A program made the position numbers and the translations under genes. Positions 17,494-26,679 of a stretch of 64,000 nucleotides of DNA are shown here, piece after piece. The notes beneath the pieces were generated by a model. The model had not been told where the DNA came from and ran no database searches. It saw only the letters and a program-made list of their open reading frames with translations. Source of the DNA: Aurantiacibacter zhengii (GTDB lineage Bacteria; Pseudomonadota; Alphaproteobacteria; Sphingomonadales; Sphingomonadaceae). The stretch lies in the NCBI RefSeq assembly GCF_003584125.1, contig NZ_QXFL01000004.1:62001-126000 (forward strand), in the 5' to 3' direction. Every line of letters starts with the position of its first letter. The stretch's first letter is position 1.

Positions 17494-17940
17494 TCATTCA
17501 GCACCGACGCGCGTGTCGTTCAGCGGTGTGTATGCCTCGCTCTCGTCATGGCCGATCACAGTCTTGCTGCCAGCGATCAGCCACGCGTGCAGCTTCAGCG
17601 CACCGCCCTCCTCCAGGTCCTTCATCGAGCCGATGACAATGCGTGTGGGGATCGCGCGGCGGGCCAGCATCCACCGCCCGGCCATGGCCTGCGGAAGACA
17701 GACCGCCGCGAAGGGCACCGCCTCCGCCGTACGGGTGACAAAGCGCCCGACCTGCATGGCGCGCATTTCCTTTTCCGCAGAGAGGTTCTGTTCCCCCTCG
17801 TTCGCCGACTTCCCGAGCGGACCAAGCGCGCTGCGCCACCAGCGGAACGGCAGAAACCGGATGAGAAAACGCGCGACTGCAAGGCAGAAAACCGTTTCTA
17901 TCCGGAGCACGATTTTGCGACGAAAGCTTAAAATTGCCAT
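17494..17940 (-). CDS. Lasso peptide biosynthesis B2 protein (transglutaminase-like leader peptidase)
   Basis: 148 residues, the usual B2 size. Cys81 sits in AVCLPQAMAGRWMLARR, His118 in LKLHAWL and a likely third residue is Asp132 in GHDESEAYTPL: the Cys-His-Asp order of McjB-type peptidases. The block RAIPTRIVIGSMKD between them is also family-like. It removes the leader from the lasso precursor bound by B1. It is on the opposite strand, convergent with the haloperoxidase, so it needs its own promoter upstream of 17940. Its presence is a main reason to call the locus lasso-type. Confidence 0.85.
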   Translation of the reverse strand: MAILSFRRKIVLRIETVFCLAVARFLIRFLPFRWWRSALGPLGKSANEGEQNLSAEKEMRAMQVGRFVTRTAEAVPFAAVCLPQAMAGRWMLARRAIPTRIVIGSMKDLEEGGALKLHAWLIAGSKTVIGHDESEAYTPLNDTRVGAE

Positions 17941-18098
17941 GGCGGGATGACCCTAAACGATAATCGCAGCAGCAACCATATGGCGCGGCGCGTAGCCATC
18001 GATTCAACACCGTAACTTTCGCCTTTACCCGGCAAGGCAGGCCGCAAGGCTTTTACAAAGACTGGCTGTCGAAAGCGATACGAGCTATTCCAGCGGCC

Positions 18099-18458
18099 AT
18101 GTTCTCTACTTCCGCCAACCAGCGACCGATAGAAAGCTCTGTCGATTGGATTGCCGACACGCTGTTCGGACAGGCGGCGGTGACGATCTGCATCATCGCG
18201 GTGGCATTTGTCGGCTTTTCCATGCTCACGGGGCGCCTGTCGATACGTACAGGCGCGCGCGTGATCCTCGGCTGCTTCGTTCTCCTTGCCGCCCCGGTCA
18301 TCGCAACTGGCGTAATGGGGACCTGGCAGGGCGCCGATCAGCCTGCCGCACCTCCGGTACAGGCATACGATGATCTCGGCGCGCGGGAACGCCTCGAGCC
18401 CTCGACCTATACGCCGTTTGTCCAGCCCTCACCCGAGGCAGAGGGGGAAGAGAACTAG
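18099..18458 (+). CDS. virB2: VirB2/TrbC-like type IV secretion pilin
   Basis: 119 residues with two hydrophobic helices separated by a short basic loop: AAVTICIIAVAFVGFSMLTG and GARVILGCFVLLAAPVIATG, the VirB2 pilin plan. A Pro/Glu-rich tail of about 45 residues follows, longer than in classic pilins. It opens the virB operon, transcribed away from the B2 gene. No strong Shine-Dalgarno is seen. Assignment relies on pattern and operon position. Confidence 0.75.
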   Translation: MFSTSANQRPIESSVDWIADTLFGQAAVTICIIAVAFVGFSMLTGRLSIRTGARVILGCFVLLAAPVIATGVMGTWQGADQPAAPPVQAYDDLGARERLEPSTYTPFVQPSPEAEGEEN

Positions 18459-18558
18459 GGTTCGGCGGATTGGATTTGCCGAGCACAGTCAATCGCGTAT
18501 GGATGGAGCGTTGAGTTCGCTCACGTTTCCGCGAACAAAGACGAGGATATTAAAGACA

Positions 18559-19098
18559 ATGAACCATCGTAAATGGGTGCTGGCCGCTCCATTCGCCCTG
18601 CTCCTCGGCCCAGTGCCGGCCCTTGGCCAGGCGCTGCCGATAGAGACGATCGACCAGGAAGAGCATGTCTCTTCGCTCGGGATCGATACTGTAACCCCTG
18701 CCCTCGCAGTGGTTGTGGCGAACCAGGTGGCACAAGCGAACGAGGATGGTTCTGAGTTCATCAGCGCTACCGCAGCCAATGGTCTCGGTTTCCGAATACA
18801 GTTCGAAGCCTGCGATGAAACGGCGCGCGAGGGGTGCAAGGCGATGCTTTTGCTGGCCGTCTGGGAAGCATTCCCTGCCGAATTTCAAGAGCGGCTGTCG
18901 GAATCGGTCTCTGCATTTACCCGCGAACAGCCGATGGTCAGCGCCGGAACGTTGGAGGATGGCAGCCCCTATGTCGCGCGGTATGTGATTGCAGACTTCG
19001 GCACGCCGCAGGGCAATCTGGTGTCGGAATTCGCCAACTTCGTGCAGACGGCTACCGACTTTCACAACGAAGTGGTCAGCACGACTGCCAGCGAATAG
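18559..19098 (+). CDS. Secreted YbjN-domain-like protein inserted in the virB operon
   Basis: 179 residues from ATG 18559. The signal peptide WVLAAPFALLLGPVPALGQA is clear, so the product is exported. The rest resembles the YbjN fold: two Cys in QFEACDETAREGCKAMLL, an AFPAEFQERLSESVSAFTR segment and a final EFANFVQTATDFH helix. The frame continues upstream but without sense for a longer start. It lies between virB2 and virB3, where a minor pilin or VirB5-like component might be expected. YbjN membership is moderate; a VirB5-like role is only suggested by place. Confidence 0.55.
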   Translation: MNHRKWVLAAPFALLLGPVPALGQALPIETIDQEEHVSSLGIDTVTPALAVVVANQVAQANEDGSEFISATAANGLGFRIQFEACDETAREGCKAMLLLAVWEAFPAEFQERLSESVSAFTREQPMVSAGTLEDGSPYVARYVIADFGTPQGNLVSEFANFVQTATDFHNEVVSTTASE

Positions 19099-19211
19099 TT
19101 AACGATACGAGCGTTATCGCTCGCGGCTGCAGGCCAGATTCACCTTGCTTTTGTCCTGCCGCTGCGCAGACTGGCGGTTCGGTGAGCAGAGGAAGTTGAG
19201 AAGAGGGGGGT

Positions 19212-19499
19212 ATGGGCGAGCAACTGCGCAGCGATACGCTGTTTGTAGCGTTGACACGCCCGGTGATGTTTGCCGGCGTTACCTTCAGCTTCGCCATCAT
19301 TAACCTGATCATCGCGGTTGAACTGTTCCTCATTTTCAAGAGCCTGTGGGTTCTTCTCGCTGCCGTCGTTATCCACCTCGCAGGTGTTCTGCTCAGCCTG
19401 CGTGAACCGCGGATCGTCGAACTCTGGCTAACCCGCGTGCGCAATTGCCCGCGTGTCAAGAACCACGCCTACTGGCGCTGCAATTCGTACCGTCCATGA
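19212..19499 (+). CDS. virB3: VirB3-like inner-membrane T4SS protein
   Basis: 95 residues with the VirB3 plan: short N-terminus with LFVALTRPVMFAGVTF, two close hydrophobic helices (FAIINLIIAVELFLIF and LWVLLAAVVIHLAGVLL), then a basic tail with REPRIVELWLTR. A run of G before the ATG gives a ribosome site. The stop overlaps the VirB4 ATG by four bases, the usual VirB3-VirB4 order. Confidence 0.88.
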   Translation: MGEQLRSDTLFVALTRPVMFAGVTFSFAIINLIIAVELFLIFKSLWVLLAAVVIHLAGVLLSLREPRIVELWLTRVRNCPRVKNHAYWRCNSYRP

Positions 19500-21853
19500 C
19501 CAGCAACGCCAAACTTGCCGAGCGCGAAGCCCCGGCCGGGCGTCACCTTCCCTATGCCCGCCATCTTGATGCAGCGACGATCGAGACGCGCGACGGGCGT
19601 CTTATGCAGACCATTCGCATCGCCGGTTTTCACTTCGAAACCGCCGATAGCGAAGAACTGAACTATCGGGCCGAACTGCGCGATGCCATGCTACGGGTGG
19701 TCGGCAATTCGCGCTTTGCCCTCTACCACCATGTCGTTCGGCGCCGCGCAGACGTGACCATGGAAGGAAACCATCCGGATCGCTTTTCGCAGACGCTCGA
19801 TACGCGCTGGCGGCAGCGTCTGGGGGCCAAGAACCTCTATGTGAACGACCTGTTTCTCACGATCGTCCGGCGACCGCTGCAGGGCCGGATCGGGCTGACG
19901 GATCGAATCGGCAACTGGTTCGGCCGCCGGTCGGGGCAGGACGCTTCTCGCCGTGCCGCCGAAAAGCACGCACTGGACAATGCGCGCGATGCGCTGGTCT
20001 CTTCGCTGCGGCAGTACGATCCGCGCCTGCTTACAACCTACGAGACTCCCGATGGCACGAGGTCCGAGCCGCTCGAGTTTCTGTCCTACCTTTATAATGC
20101 CGACATGCGCCCGGTTGGCCTGCCCCACGGCGATCTTGGCAATCATCTTGCAGCGCGCCGCATCAGTTTCGGGACCGACACGATCGAGCTTGGACCTGCC
20201 GGTCCGCTTGAGCGGCGCTTTACTGCCCTGGTATCGATCAAGGACTATCCAGGCCGAACCATGCCCGGCATGTTCGACGAATTGTACCGCCTCCCCTTCG
20301 AACTGGACGTGACGCAGAGCTTCGCCTTCGTCGAACGCGGCGAAGCTCTTGGCCGGATGAACCTTGCACTGCGCCGCATGCGTTCCGCGGAGGACGAGGC
20401 GCTATCGCTGCGCGACGAGCTGACCGTGGCGAAAGACGAGGTTGCGGCAGGTCGCGCAGGCTTCGGGGAGCACCACACGACGATCGCCGTCCACACCGGC
20501 GATCTCAAATCGCTCGACGGGCAGGTGGCAGAGGTCATCGCCCTGCTCGCCGATCTCGGGATTACCGGCGTGCGCGAGGACCTGGCGCTCGAACCGGCCT
20601 TCTGGGCGCGCTTCCCGGCAAACTTCAAGTATATCGCGCGGCGCGGACTTGTCTCGACAACCAACTTCGCCGGTCTTGCAAGCCTGCACAACTTCCCCAC
20701 CGGCAAGCCCAGCGGCAACCACTGGGGCGATGCGGTGACGCTGTTCGAAACCACCGCTGCAGGGCCGTACTACTTCAATTTCCACCAGCGCGACCTTGGC
20801 AACTTCACTGTCATCGGACCCTCTGGCAGCGGCAAGACGGTGGTGATGAACTTCCTTCTCGCGCAGTCCCGGCGGTTCGATCCGCGCATCATTTTCTTCG
20901 ACAAGGATCGCGGTGCGGAACTGTTCATTCGCGCTATCGGCGGGCAATATGATCGCCTCTCTTCGGACCGGCCATCCGGTCTCAATCCGCTTCAGCTCGA
21001 GAATACGCCCGCCAATCGCCAGTTCCTGATCGAATGGCTTGGCGTTCTCGCCGGCGGCGCTGACGAGGAAGAGCTCGAGGCGATCCGTGACGCGATAGAC
21101 ACCAACTTCGCGCAACCGCGCGAACAGCGTCGGCTGCGCCATATCGTCGAACTGTTCCGTGGCGGCGCGCGTCCGCATGCGCGCGACCTCTTTGCCCGGC
21201 TACGACCGTGGTGGGGCGATGGTGAACATGCCTGGCTGTTCGATAACGAGCAGGACAGGACCGATCTCGAAGCGAAGACTGTCGGCTTCGACATGACCTC
21301 GATCCTCGACGATCCGGCGGCGAGGACACCGGCGCTCATGTACTTCTTTCACCGCGTGGAAGAGCGCCTTGACGGGTCGCCCGCGATCATCGTTGTCGAT
21401 GAAGGGTGGAAGGCGCTCGACGACGAAGTGTTCGTGCGCCGCATCAAGGATTGGGAAAAGACCATCCGCAAGCGGAACGGCATCGTCGGCTTTGCCACGC
21501 AGAGCGCGCAGGATGCGCTCGAAAGCCGGATCGCCAGCGCCATCATCGAACAGGCCGCGACGCAGATCTTCATGATCAATCCCAAGGCACGCGCAGAAGA
21601 TTACATGAACGGGTTCGGCCTCACCCGCCACGAATTCGACCTTGTGCGCATGCTCCCCGACAATTCGCACTGCTTCCTGATAAAGCACGGCAACGACAGC
21701 GTCGTCGCGCGGCTGGATCTATCGGGAGAGCGCGACCTGCTTACTATCCTGTCAGGTCGCGAGAGCACTGTGCGATTGTTCGACGAACTGGTCGAGGAGA
21801 CGGGCAGCGATCCCGCCCGCTGGATGAAGAAACTGCTGGAACGGGCCGCGTAA
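19496..21853 (+). CDS. virB4: VirB4-family T4SS ATPase
   Basis: 785 residues. ATG 19496 overlaps the virB3 stop; longer upstream frames are shadows. The N-terminal CagE/TrbE-like part (about 1-400) is followed by Walker A GPSGSGKTVVMNFLL, a FDKDRGAELFIRA strand, and a Walker B-like IIVVDEGWKAL, then FATQSAQDALES typical of VirB4. It energises pilus and substrate-channel assembly at the inner membrane. It overlaps virB6 by one base (TAATG). Confidence 0.92.
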   Translation: MTSNAKLAEREAPAGRHLPYARHLDAATIETRDGRLMQTIRIAGFHFETADSEELNYRAELRDAMLRVVGNSRFALYHHVVRRRADVTMEGNHPDRFSQTLDTRWRQRLGAKNLYVNDLFLTIVRRPLQGRIGLTDRIGNWFGRRSGQDASRRAAEKHALDNARDALVSSLRQYDPRLLTTYETPDGTRSEPLEFLSYLYNADMRPVGLPHGDLGNHLAARRISFGTDTIELGPAGPLERRFTALVSIKDYPGRTMPGMFDELYRLPFELDVTQSFAFVERGEALGRMNLALRRMRSAEDEALSLRDELTVAKDEVAAGRAGFGEHHTTIAVHTGDLKSLDGQVAEVIALLADLGITGVREDLALEPAFWARFPANFKYIARRGLVSTTNFAGLASLHNFPTGKPSGNHWGDAVTLFETTAAGPYYFNFHQRDLGNFTVIGPSGSGKTVVMNFLLAQSRRFDPRIIFFDKDRGAELFIRAIGGQYDRLSSDRPSGLNPLQLENTPANRQFLIEWLGVLAGGADEEELEAIRDAIDTNFAQPREQRRLRHIVELFRGGARPHARDLFARLRPWWGDGEHAWLFDNEQDRTDLEAKTVGFDMTSILDDPAARTPALMYFFHRVEERLDGSPAIIVVDEGWKALDDEVFVRRIKDWEKTIRKRNGIVGFATQSAQDALESRIASAIIEQAATQIFMINPKARAEDYMNGFGLTRHEFDLVRMLPDNSHCFLIKHGNDSVVARLDLSGERDLLTILSGRESTVRLFDELVEETGSDPARWMKKLLERAA

Positions 21854-23073
21854 TGTCCTGCCCGCAGATCATCACCGGAACGCAGTTTGTGACCAGGCTG
21901 GTCACGCATATCGATTGCCAGGCGCGTTACCTGGGCAGCTATGGCTACGAAACGCTGGGCCAGCCCGGCTCCATCGCCGCAACGGCCATGGCCGGATTGC
22001 TGACCCTGTTCATCGCGATCTGGGGTATTCGCCTGCTGTTCGGGCCCACCCCCGACGGGCGGGACCTGATCAACGATGCACTCAAGATCGGGATTGTCCT
22101 CACCCTCGCCTTCTCTTGGCCGGCGTTCCGCACTGTCGTTCACGACGTGACCCTGGATGGACCTGCCGAGATCGCCTCTTCGCTCTCCAACCCCGGCTTT
22201 GCCGGCACGGGCGGCAACTTCATCCAGCGCTTGCAGGGCGTCGACAACGATATCCTCACGCTGATCGACACCGGCACCGGCCGTTGGAGCGATCAGTACC
22301 TGGCCGGACAGGCTGGCAATGCCACCTTTGCCGGAACGATCTTTCAGGACGACAGCGCCTTTGGCTGGTCGCGGCTGCTCTACCTTGCCGGGCTGATCGG
22401 CTCGCTCGGCCTGTTGCGGCTTCTGGCGGGGCTGTTGCTGGCGCTTGCGCCGCTGGCTGCGGGAATGCTGCTGTTCGAAGCGACGCGAGGACTGTTTGCC
22501 GGGTGGCTGCGAGGGCTGGTCCTGACATTGCTCGGCTCTGTCGGAGTGACAGTCGTCCTCGCGGTTGAACTGGCGGTGCTGGAGCCATTCCTGCGCGACG
22601 CACTGCTCGTGCGCGGTTCGGGCTATGCCGCACCTAGCGCCCCGATTGAGCTGTTTGCCATGACTGCCGGTTTCGCGCTGCTGCAACTGCTGATGATTTG
22701 GCTGCTCGCCAAGGTCGCCTTCATGCCCGGTTGGCCCACCGCCCTTCGTTTCCCGGAACTTGCACGCCGCGCCGGTTTCGCCCCGCTGCGTGATGGGGGG
22801 CAACCGCGCGAGCCGCTACCACTCAACAACCGTGCGCACAGGATCGCGCAGCAGATAGAGAACCGCGTGAACTTCGAACAGAACCGATACGCCCGCCTTT
22901 CCTCCCCTGCGGGAAGTTCCCCGGCTTCGGGCCAGGGCGGCTCGGGATCCGCGTTCACAAGTGGAGGAAGTGCGCGATCTGGTAATAACGTCCAGTTGCC
23001 CGAGCGACTTGGCAATTCCTATCGCCGCACTACCCATGCACGTTCGCTCTCGAGCCAGAGGAGGGACGGATGA
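21853..23073 (+). CDS. virB6: VirB6/TrbL-like polytopic T4SS protein
   Basis: 406 residues from ATG 21853. Several hydrophobic helices are visible (IAATAMAGLLTLFIAIWGIR, ALKIGIVLTLAFSWPAF, LLYLAGLIGSLGLLRLLAG, GLVLTLLGSVGVTVVLAV, FALLQLLMIWLLAKVAF), the arrangement of VirB6. The last about 100 residues are polar, rich in Ser, Gly and Arg. It overlaps virB8 by four bases. Confidence 0.85.
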   Translation: MSCPQIITGTQFVTRLVTHIDCQARYLGSYGYETLGQPGSIAATAMAGLLTLFIAIWGIRLLFGPTPDGRDLINDALKIGIVLTLAFSWPAFRTVVHDVTLDGPAEIASSLSNPGFAGTGGNFIQRLQGVDNDILTLIDTGTGRWSDQYLAGQAGNATFAGTIFQDDSAFGWSRLLYLAGLIGSLGLLRLLAGLLLALAPLAAGMLLFEATRGLFAGWLRGLVLTLLGSVGVTVVLAVELAVLEPFLRDALLVRGSGYAAPSAPIELFAMTAGFALLQLLMIWLLAKVAFMPGWPTALRFPELARRAGFAPLRDGGQPREPLPLNNRAHRIAQQIENRVNFEQNRYARLSSPAGSSPASGQGGSGSAFTSGGSARSGNNVQLPERLGNSYRRTTHARSLSSQRRDG

Positions 23074-23798
23074 GCCTTCACAGTCCAGTTGATGACGATA
23101 TCGCGATTGCCGAGAGTTGGTCGGACAGCGTTACCGATAGCTTGGAAAAATCGCGTCGCATCGCTTGGATCGTCGCGAGCGTGTCCGCTGCCATCGCGCT
23201 GCTGCTGGCGATTGCACTGGTTATCCTGCTGCCGCTGAAGACGGTGGAGCCCTACACGCTGCTGGTTGATCGACAGACCGGCCATGTTGAGGCTCTCGCG
23301 CCGCTGGACGAGCAGATCGTTACCGCCGATGCCGCGCTTACCCGCAGCTTCCTCGTGCAATATGTCATCGCCCGCGAAAGCTTCGACACGAACGACGTGC
23401 AGGAGGACTACCGCAAGGTGGCCTTGTGGAGCGATGGCGAAGCGCGCCAGCGCTATGTTGATTCCATGCGAGCGGGCGCTCCGGGAAATCCGCTGACGAT
23501 CTATGGTTCTGGCACCCGCATTGCGGTAGAGGTTCGCAGTGTCTCTGCCTTGTCGGCCGATCGTGCCCTCGTGCGGTTCTCGACAACGCGCATGGATGCG
23601 GGTGGACAGCCGCAGGTGGCACAACACTGGGCTGCGGTGATCGACTATACGTTCGTGGGTGCCGAGATGAGCGAGGCCGATCGGTTCCTCAACCCGCTCG
23701 GTTTCCAGGTCACGCGGTATCGCCGCAATGCGGAAACGCTGCCCGAAGTCGCCGATGGCGCACCCGTCCTGCTCGAACGACAGGATGAAACCGAATGA
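23070..23798 (+). CDS. virB8: VirB8-like T4SS protein
   Basis: 242 residues: a short cytoplasmic N-terminus, one transmembrane helix (IAWIVASVSAAIALLLAIAL) and a periplasmic NTF2-like domain with VEPYTLLVDRQTGHVEAL and later FLVQYVIARESFD and DYRKVALWS, matching the VirB8 pattern. It is an assembly factor linking inner-membrane and core complexes. It overlaps virB9 by four bases. Confidence 0.9.
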   Translation: MSLHSPVDDDIAIAESWSDSVTDSLEKSRRIAWIVASVSAAIALLLAIALVILLPLKTVEPYTLLVDRQTGHVEALAPLDEQIVTADAALTRSFLVQYVIARESFDTNDVQEDYRKVALWSDGEARQRYVDSMRAGAPGNPLTIYGSGTRIAVEVRSVSALSADRALVRFSTTRMDAGGQPQVAQHWAAVIDYTFVGAEMSEADRFLNPLGFQVTRYRRNAETLPEVADGAPVLLERQDETE

Positions 23799-24499
23799 GA
23801 TTACCCCTCGCCTCTCTGCTTCTCGCGTCAGCCTCCATCGCGCAGGCGCAGGGGCCGGTGGTGCCCAATCTCGAACTGGACAATCCGCGCGTGCAGACGA
23901 TTGCGTGGGAGCCTGGGATAGAGGTCCTGCTCACCATCATGCCTGGTTCCGGGACCACGATCATGCTGGAGCCGGGTGAGGCGATCGGGCGGGTAACCCT
24001 GACGAACGAGTTCGATTACAGCGTCCGCATCTCTCCCGAAGGCAACAGCCTGCTGGTACTTGCCGATCAAGCCGCCGAAGCTGCCGCAATGACGATAGAG
24101 ACCGACCGGCGCCGCTACCCCCTCTCCTTGCGCACCGGACAGGGGCTGACAGCAGCCTACCTGCTGCGCTTCACTTACGGGGCAACGGCCACGAGGGCTA
24201 CCGCTTCCGCCGCCCCGCCAGCCCCCACCGAAAGCTGGTCTTACCAAATGCGCGGGGACCGCGAGGTTCGTCCGCAGGCCATTCGCGACGATGCGCAGCG
24301 CACCTACATCACCTACTTTCCCGAGCAGGCTCTTCCGGCGGTTTTCGCCATCGGCCAGACGGGGGACGAGGAAATGGTCAACGGCTACATGCGCGACGGC
24401 ATCTACGTGATCGACCGGGTCTATGGCGAACTGGTTTTCCGGCTCGATGGGGAAAAAGCGACTGCGCGGCGTAATTCCGAACCGGATGCCGAACGATGA
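23795..24499 (+). CDS. virB9: VirB9/CagX-like outer-membrane core protein
   Basis: 234 residues with signal peptide PLASLLLASASIAQAQ. The N-terminal part has the VirB9-type segment DNPRVQTIAWEPG and LEPGEAIGRV; the C-terminal domain carries SYQMRGDREVRPQAIRDD, RTYITYF and a final VYGELVFRLDGEKATARRN. It forms the outer ring with VirB10. No separate VirB7 lipoprotein gene is visible. It overlaps virB10 by four bases. Confidence 0.88.
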   Translation: MRLPLASLLLASASIAQAQGPVVPNLELDNPRVQTIAWEPGIEVLLTIMPGSGTTIMLEPGEAIGRVTLTNEFDYSVRISPEGNSLLVLADQAAEAAAMTIETDRRRYPLSLRTGQGLTAAYLLRFTYGATATRATASAAPPAPTESWSYQMRGDREVRPQAIRDDAQRTYITYFPEQALPAVFAIGQTGDEEMVNGYMRDGIYVIDRVYGELVFRLDGEKATARRNSEPDAER

Positions 24500-25542
24500 G
24501 CAGTCCGTCCTCCACCTCCTACCTCCCCGATGACGATCTTCGTCCCGTCGTACGTACCGGGTCGCAGAGGGACTATGGCCTCTGGGCCTTCCTCGTCATC
24601 CTGTTAGTAGGCGGGTTCTGGCTGTTCAGCACCCTCCGCGAGGCTGGCGAGGCTGCGCAAATTCCCAGCGTGCTGTTGCCGCAGGACAGCACATCGCGGA
24701 TATCCTCCCCTCCGCCGCTGGTGCTGCCCCCGGCGGCGCGCGAGTTGCCCCGCGATATAGGAGAGGAAGCAGCGCCGCTCTCGCCGCCGGCAGCGGCCCC
24801 ACCGGTCAGCTTTCCCACACCGCCCCAGCGTCCTCCTGCGGTCGAACCACCGCAAGGCTACACGCCGCCCGGCCCTCCACCTGCCCCCGTCACGTCACCT
24901 GCACCATCTTCACCGGCGGTTGTCTACCAGCGCAGGGAAAACGTCGATAGCGGTCCCGGTCCGTTTGCCGATGATGGAGGGGCGGTGAAGCTGGCAAACC
25001 CGTCGATGACAGTGCCACAGGGCACGATTATTCCCGCCGTGCTGGAGACGGCCTTCGATTCGACGCGCGCGGGGCGCGTGCGGGCCCTCGTACAGCGCGA
25101 TATCCGCGGGTTCGACGGCACCCGCGTGCTTGTCCCGCGGGGCAGCAGGCTTTTCGGTGAGTACGAGGCGGGCGTGAATCCCGGCGAACGCCGCGCCGCT
25201 ATCACCTGGACCCGGCTGCTGACGCCCGACGGAATATCGATCTCGCTCGATTCCCCGGCGTCAGATCCCCTGGGACGGGGCGGCGTGGAAGGCGACGTCA
25301 ATTCCCGGTTCTTTTCCCGCTTCGGCGGTGCCCTGCTGCAGACCCTCCTCGGCATAGGTACCGGCATCGCCATTGGCGAGGCGACCGGCGGCGGCGGAAC
25401 CGTCGTGGCGCTGCCCGGCAGCACACAGAACATCTCAAGTCCCGGCCCGAACCAGGCACGACCGGTGCTGGAAATCGACCACGGCACCAGCGTCACCGTC
25501 TATGTTTCGCGTGATCTCGATTTCTCGAATGTCGAGCGCTGA
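24496..25542 (+). CDS. virB10: VirB10/TrbI-like core protein
   Basis: 348 residues: cytoplasmic N-terminus, transmembrane helix YGLWAFLVILLVGGFWLF, a long proline-rich periplasmic spacer (about residues 75-145), and a TrbI-like beta-barrel domain with VPQGTIIPAVLETAF, RGSRLFGEYEAGV and LTPDGISISLDSPA. Helical antenna residues lie at GGALLQTLLGIGTGIAIGEA. It spans both membranes and couples ATPase action to the outer ring. Confidence 0.92.
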   Translation: MSSPSSTSYLPDDDLRPVVRTGSQRDYGLWAFLVILLVGGFWLFSTLREAGEAAQIPSVLLPQDSTSRISSPPPLVLPPAARELPRDIGEEAAPLSPPAAAPPVSFPTPPQRPPAVEPPQGYTPPGPPPAPVTSPAPSSPAVVYQRRENVDSGPGPFADDGGAVKLANPSMTVPQGTIIPAVLETAFDSTRAGRVRALVQRDIRGFDGTRVLVPRGSRLFGEYEAGVNPGERRAAITWTRLLTPDGISISLDSPASDPLGRGGVEGDVNSRFFSRFGGALLQTLLGIGTGIAIGEATGGGGTVVALPGSTQNISSPGPNQARPVLEIDHGTSVTVYVSRDLDFSNVER

Positions 25543-25550
25543 GCCGCGAG

Positions 25551-26525
25551 ATGGAAGCGGGTTACTATCTCGACAACTTCCTTGCCCCCCTGGCCCCGTG
25601 GCTGGGCCGCGACGACATCACCGACATCTGGATCAACCGGCCAGGCGAAATCTGGTTCGAGACCATCGGCGGCGGTATCTCGCGCGAGGGGGTTGAAGCA
25701 CTCGACGAGGACATGCTCCGGCGGCTGGCAAGACAGGTTGCGGCCCATTCCTCGCAAGGGATCAGCCGCGCGCAGCCGCTGCTCGCGGCGACCCTTCCGG
25801 ACGGCAGCCGGGTGCAGATCGTCGCGCCTCCAGCAACGCGGGCCGGTCATGTGATTGCAATCCGCAAGCACGTCTCGCCTGAACTTTCGATCGACGACTG
25901 GAACGATGCAGGCGCGTTCGATCGCCTGTCGGGCGGGCATGCAAGCCTCGAGCGGGTAACGACCGACCGGACCGCAGGCCCCGACGAAGCGGCCGCATTG
26001 CTGAAGCAGGCCGTTCGCGAAAGGCGCAACATCCTCGTTTCCGGAGGCACCTCGAGCGGCAAGACGACCTTCCTCAACGCCCTGCTGGCAGAGATTCCCG
26101 CCAGGGAGCGCCTCGTCCTGATTGAGGATACAGAGGAGCTGAAGGTACGCCAAGAGAACGCCGTCGGCCTGATCGCCGCGCGCGGACAGATGAGCGAGGC
26201 AGATGTTTCCGCCGAAGACCTCCTGATTTCGGCCCTGCGCCTTCGTCCGGATCGCATCATCCTTGGCGAACTGAGAGGAGCAGAGGCCTTTACATTTCTG
26301 CGCGCGGTCAACACCGGGCACCCGGGCTCGATGACGACCATCCACGCCGATACCCCCGCTCGCGCAATCGAGCAGCTCACCCTCCTGGTGCTGCAGGCCG
26401 GTACGCAGCTGGGCCGCGACGATGTGCGTCACTATGTACGCGAAAGCGTGGATGTCTTCGTCCAGCTATCCCGCGATCACGGCAGGCGCTCGGTTTCGCA
26501 AGTGCTCGTCGCTTCTCGCGACTGA
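25551..26525 (+). CDS. virB11: VirB11-family T4SS ATPase
   Basis: 324 residues. Walker A SGGTSSGKTTFLNALL, an Asp box LVLIEDTEEL, Walker B LRPDRIILGELRGAEAF and a His box GHPGSMTTIHAD are all readable, the standard secretion ATPase set. It begins eight bases after virB10 and is the last virB gene; a strong terminator follows. No virD4 coupling ATPase or relaxase lies downstream. Confidence 0.93.
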   Translation: MEAGYYLDNFLAPLAPWLGRDDITDIWINRPGEIWFETIGGGISREGVEALDEDMLRRLARQVAAHSSQGISRAQPLLAATLPDGSRVQIVAPPATRAGHVIAIRKHVSPELSIDDWNDAGAFDRLSGGHASLERVTTDRTAGPDEAAALLKQAVRERRNILVSGGTSSGKTTFLNALLAEIPARERLVLIEDTEELKVRQENAVGLIAARGQMSEADVSAEDLLISALRLRPDRIILGELRGAEAFTFLRAVNTGHPGSMTTIHADTPARAIEQLTLLVLQAGTQLGRDDVRHYVRESVDVFVQLSRDHGRRSVSQVLVASRD

Positions 26526-26531
26526 CGCGGA

Positions 26532-26560
26532 GCACCTTTTCCGAAGGTGCGCGCTTTTTC
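26532..26560 (+). terminator. Intrinsic terminator after virB11
   Basis: A stem of GCACCTT and AAGGTGC with a five-base loop, extended by flanking G/C, is followed by a run of five T within nine bases. It starts six bases after the virB11 stop and should end the virB transcript before the collar genes. Confidence 0.85.
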
Positions 26561-26679
26561 AGTTAAAAAGTGAAAATTCAGACTTAATCCCGAGATTAAA
26601 TCGTGTATGGTCGCAATCGAGAACCGGTTTTATAGGCGCGGTATGGCGACCTGTTTACTGGTGCTTGACTGGGGGAAGC

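Noticed and set aside
18099-26525. VirB system as the exporter of the RiPP product
   Set aside because: Only adjacency supports it; it has its own start and terminator, and no known RiPP uses this route.
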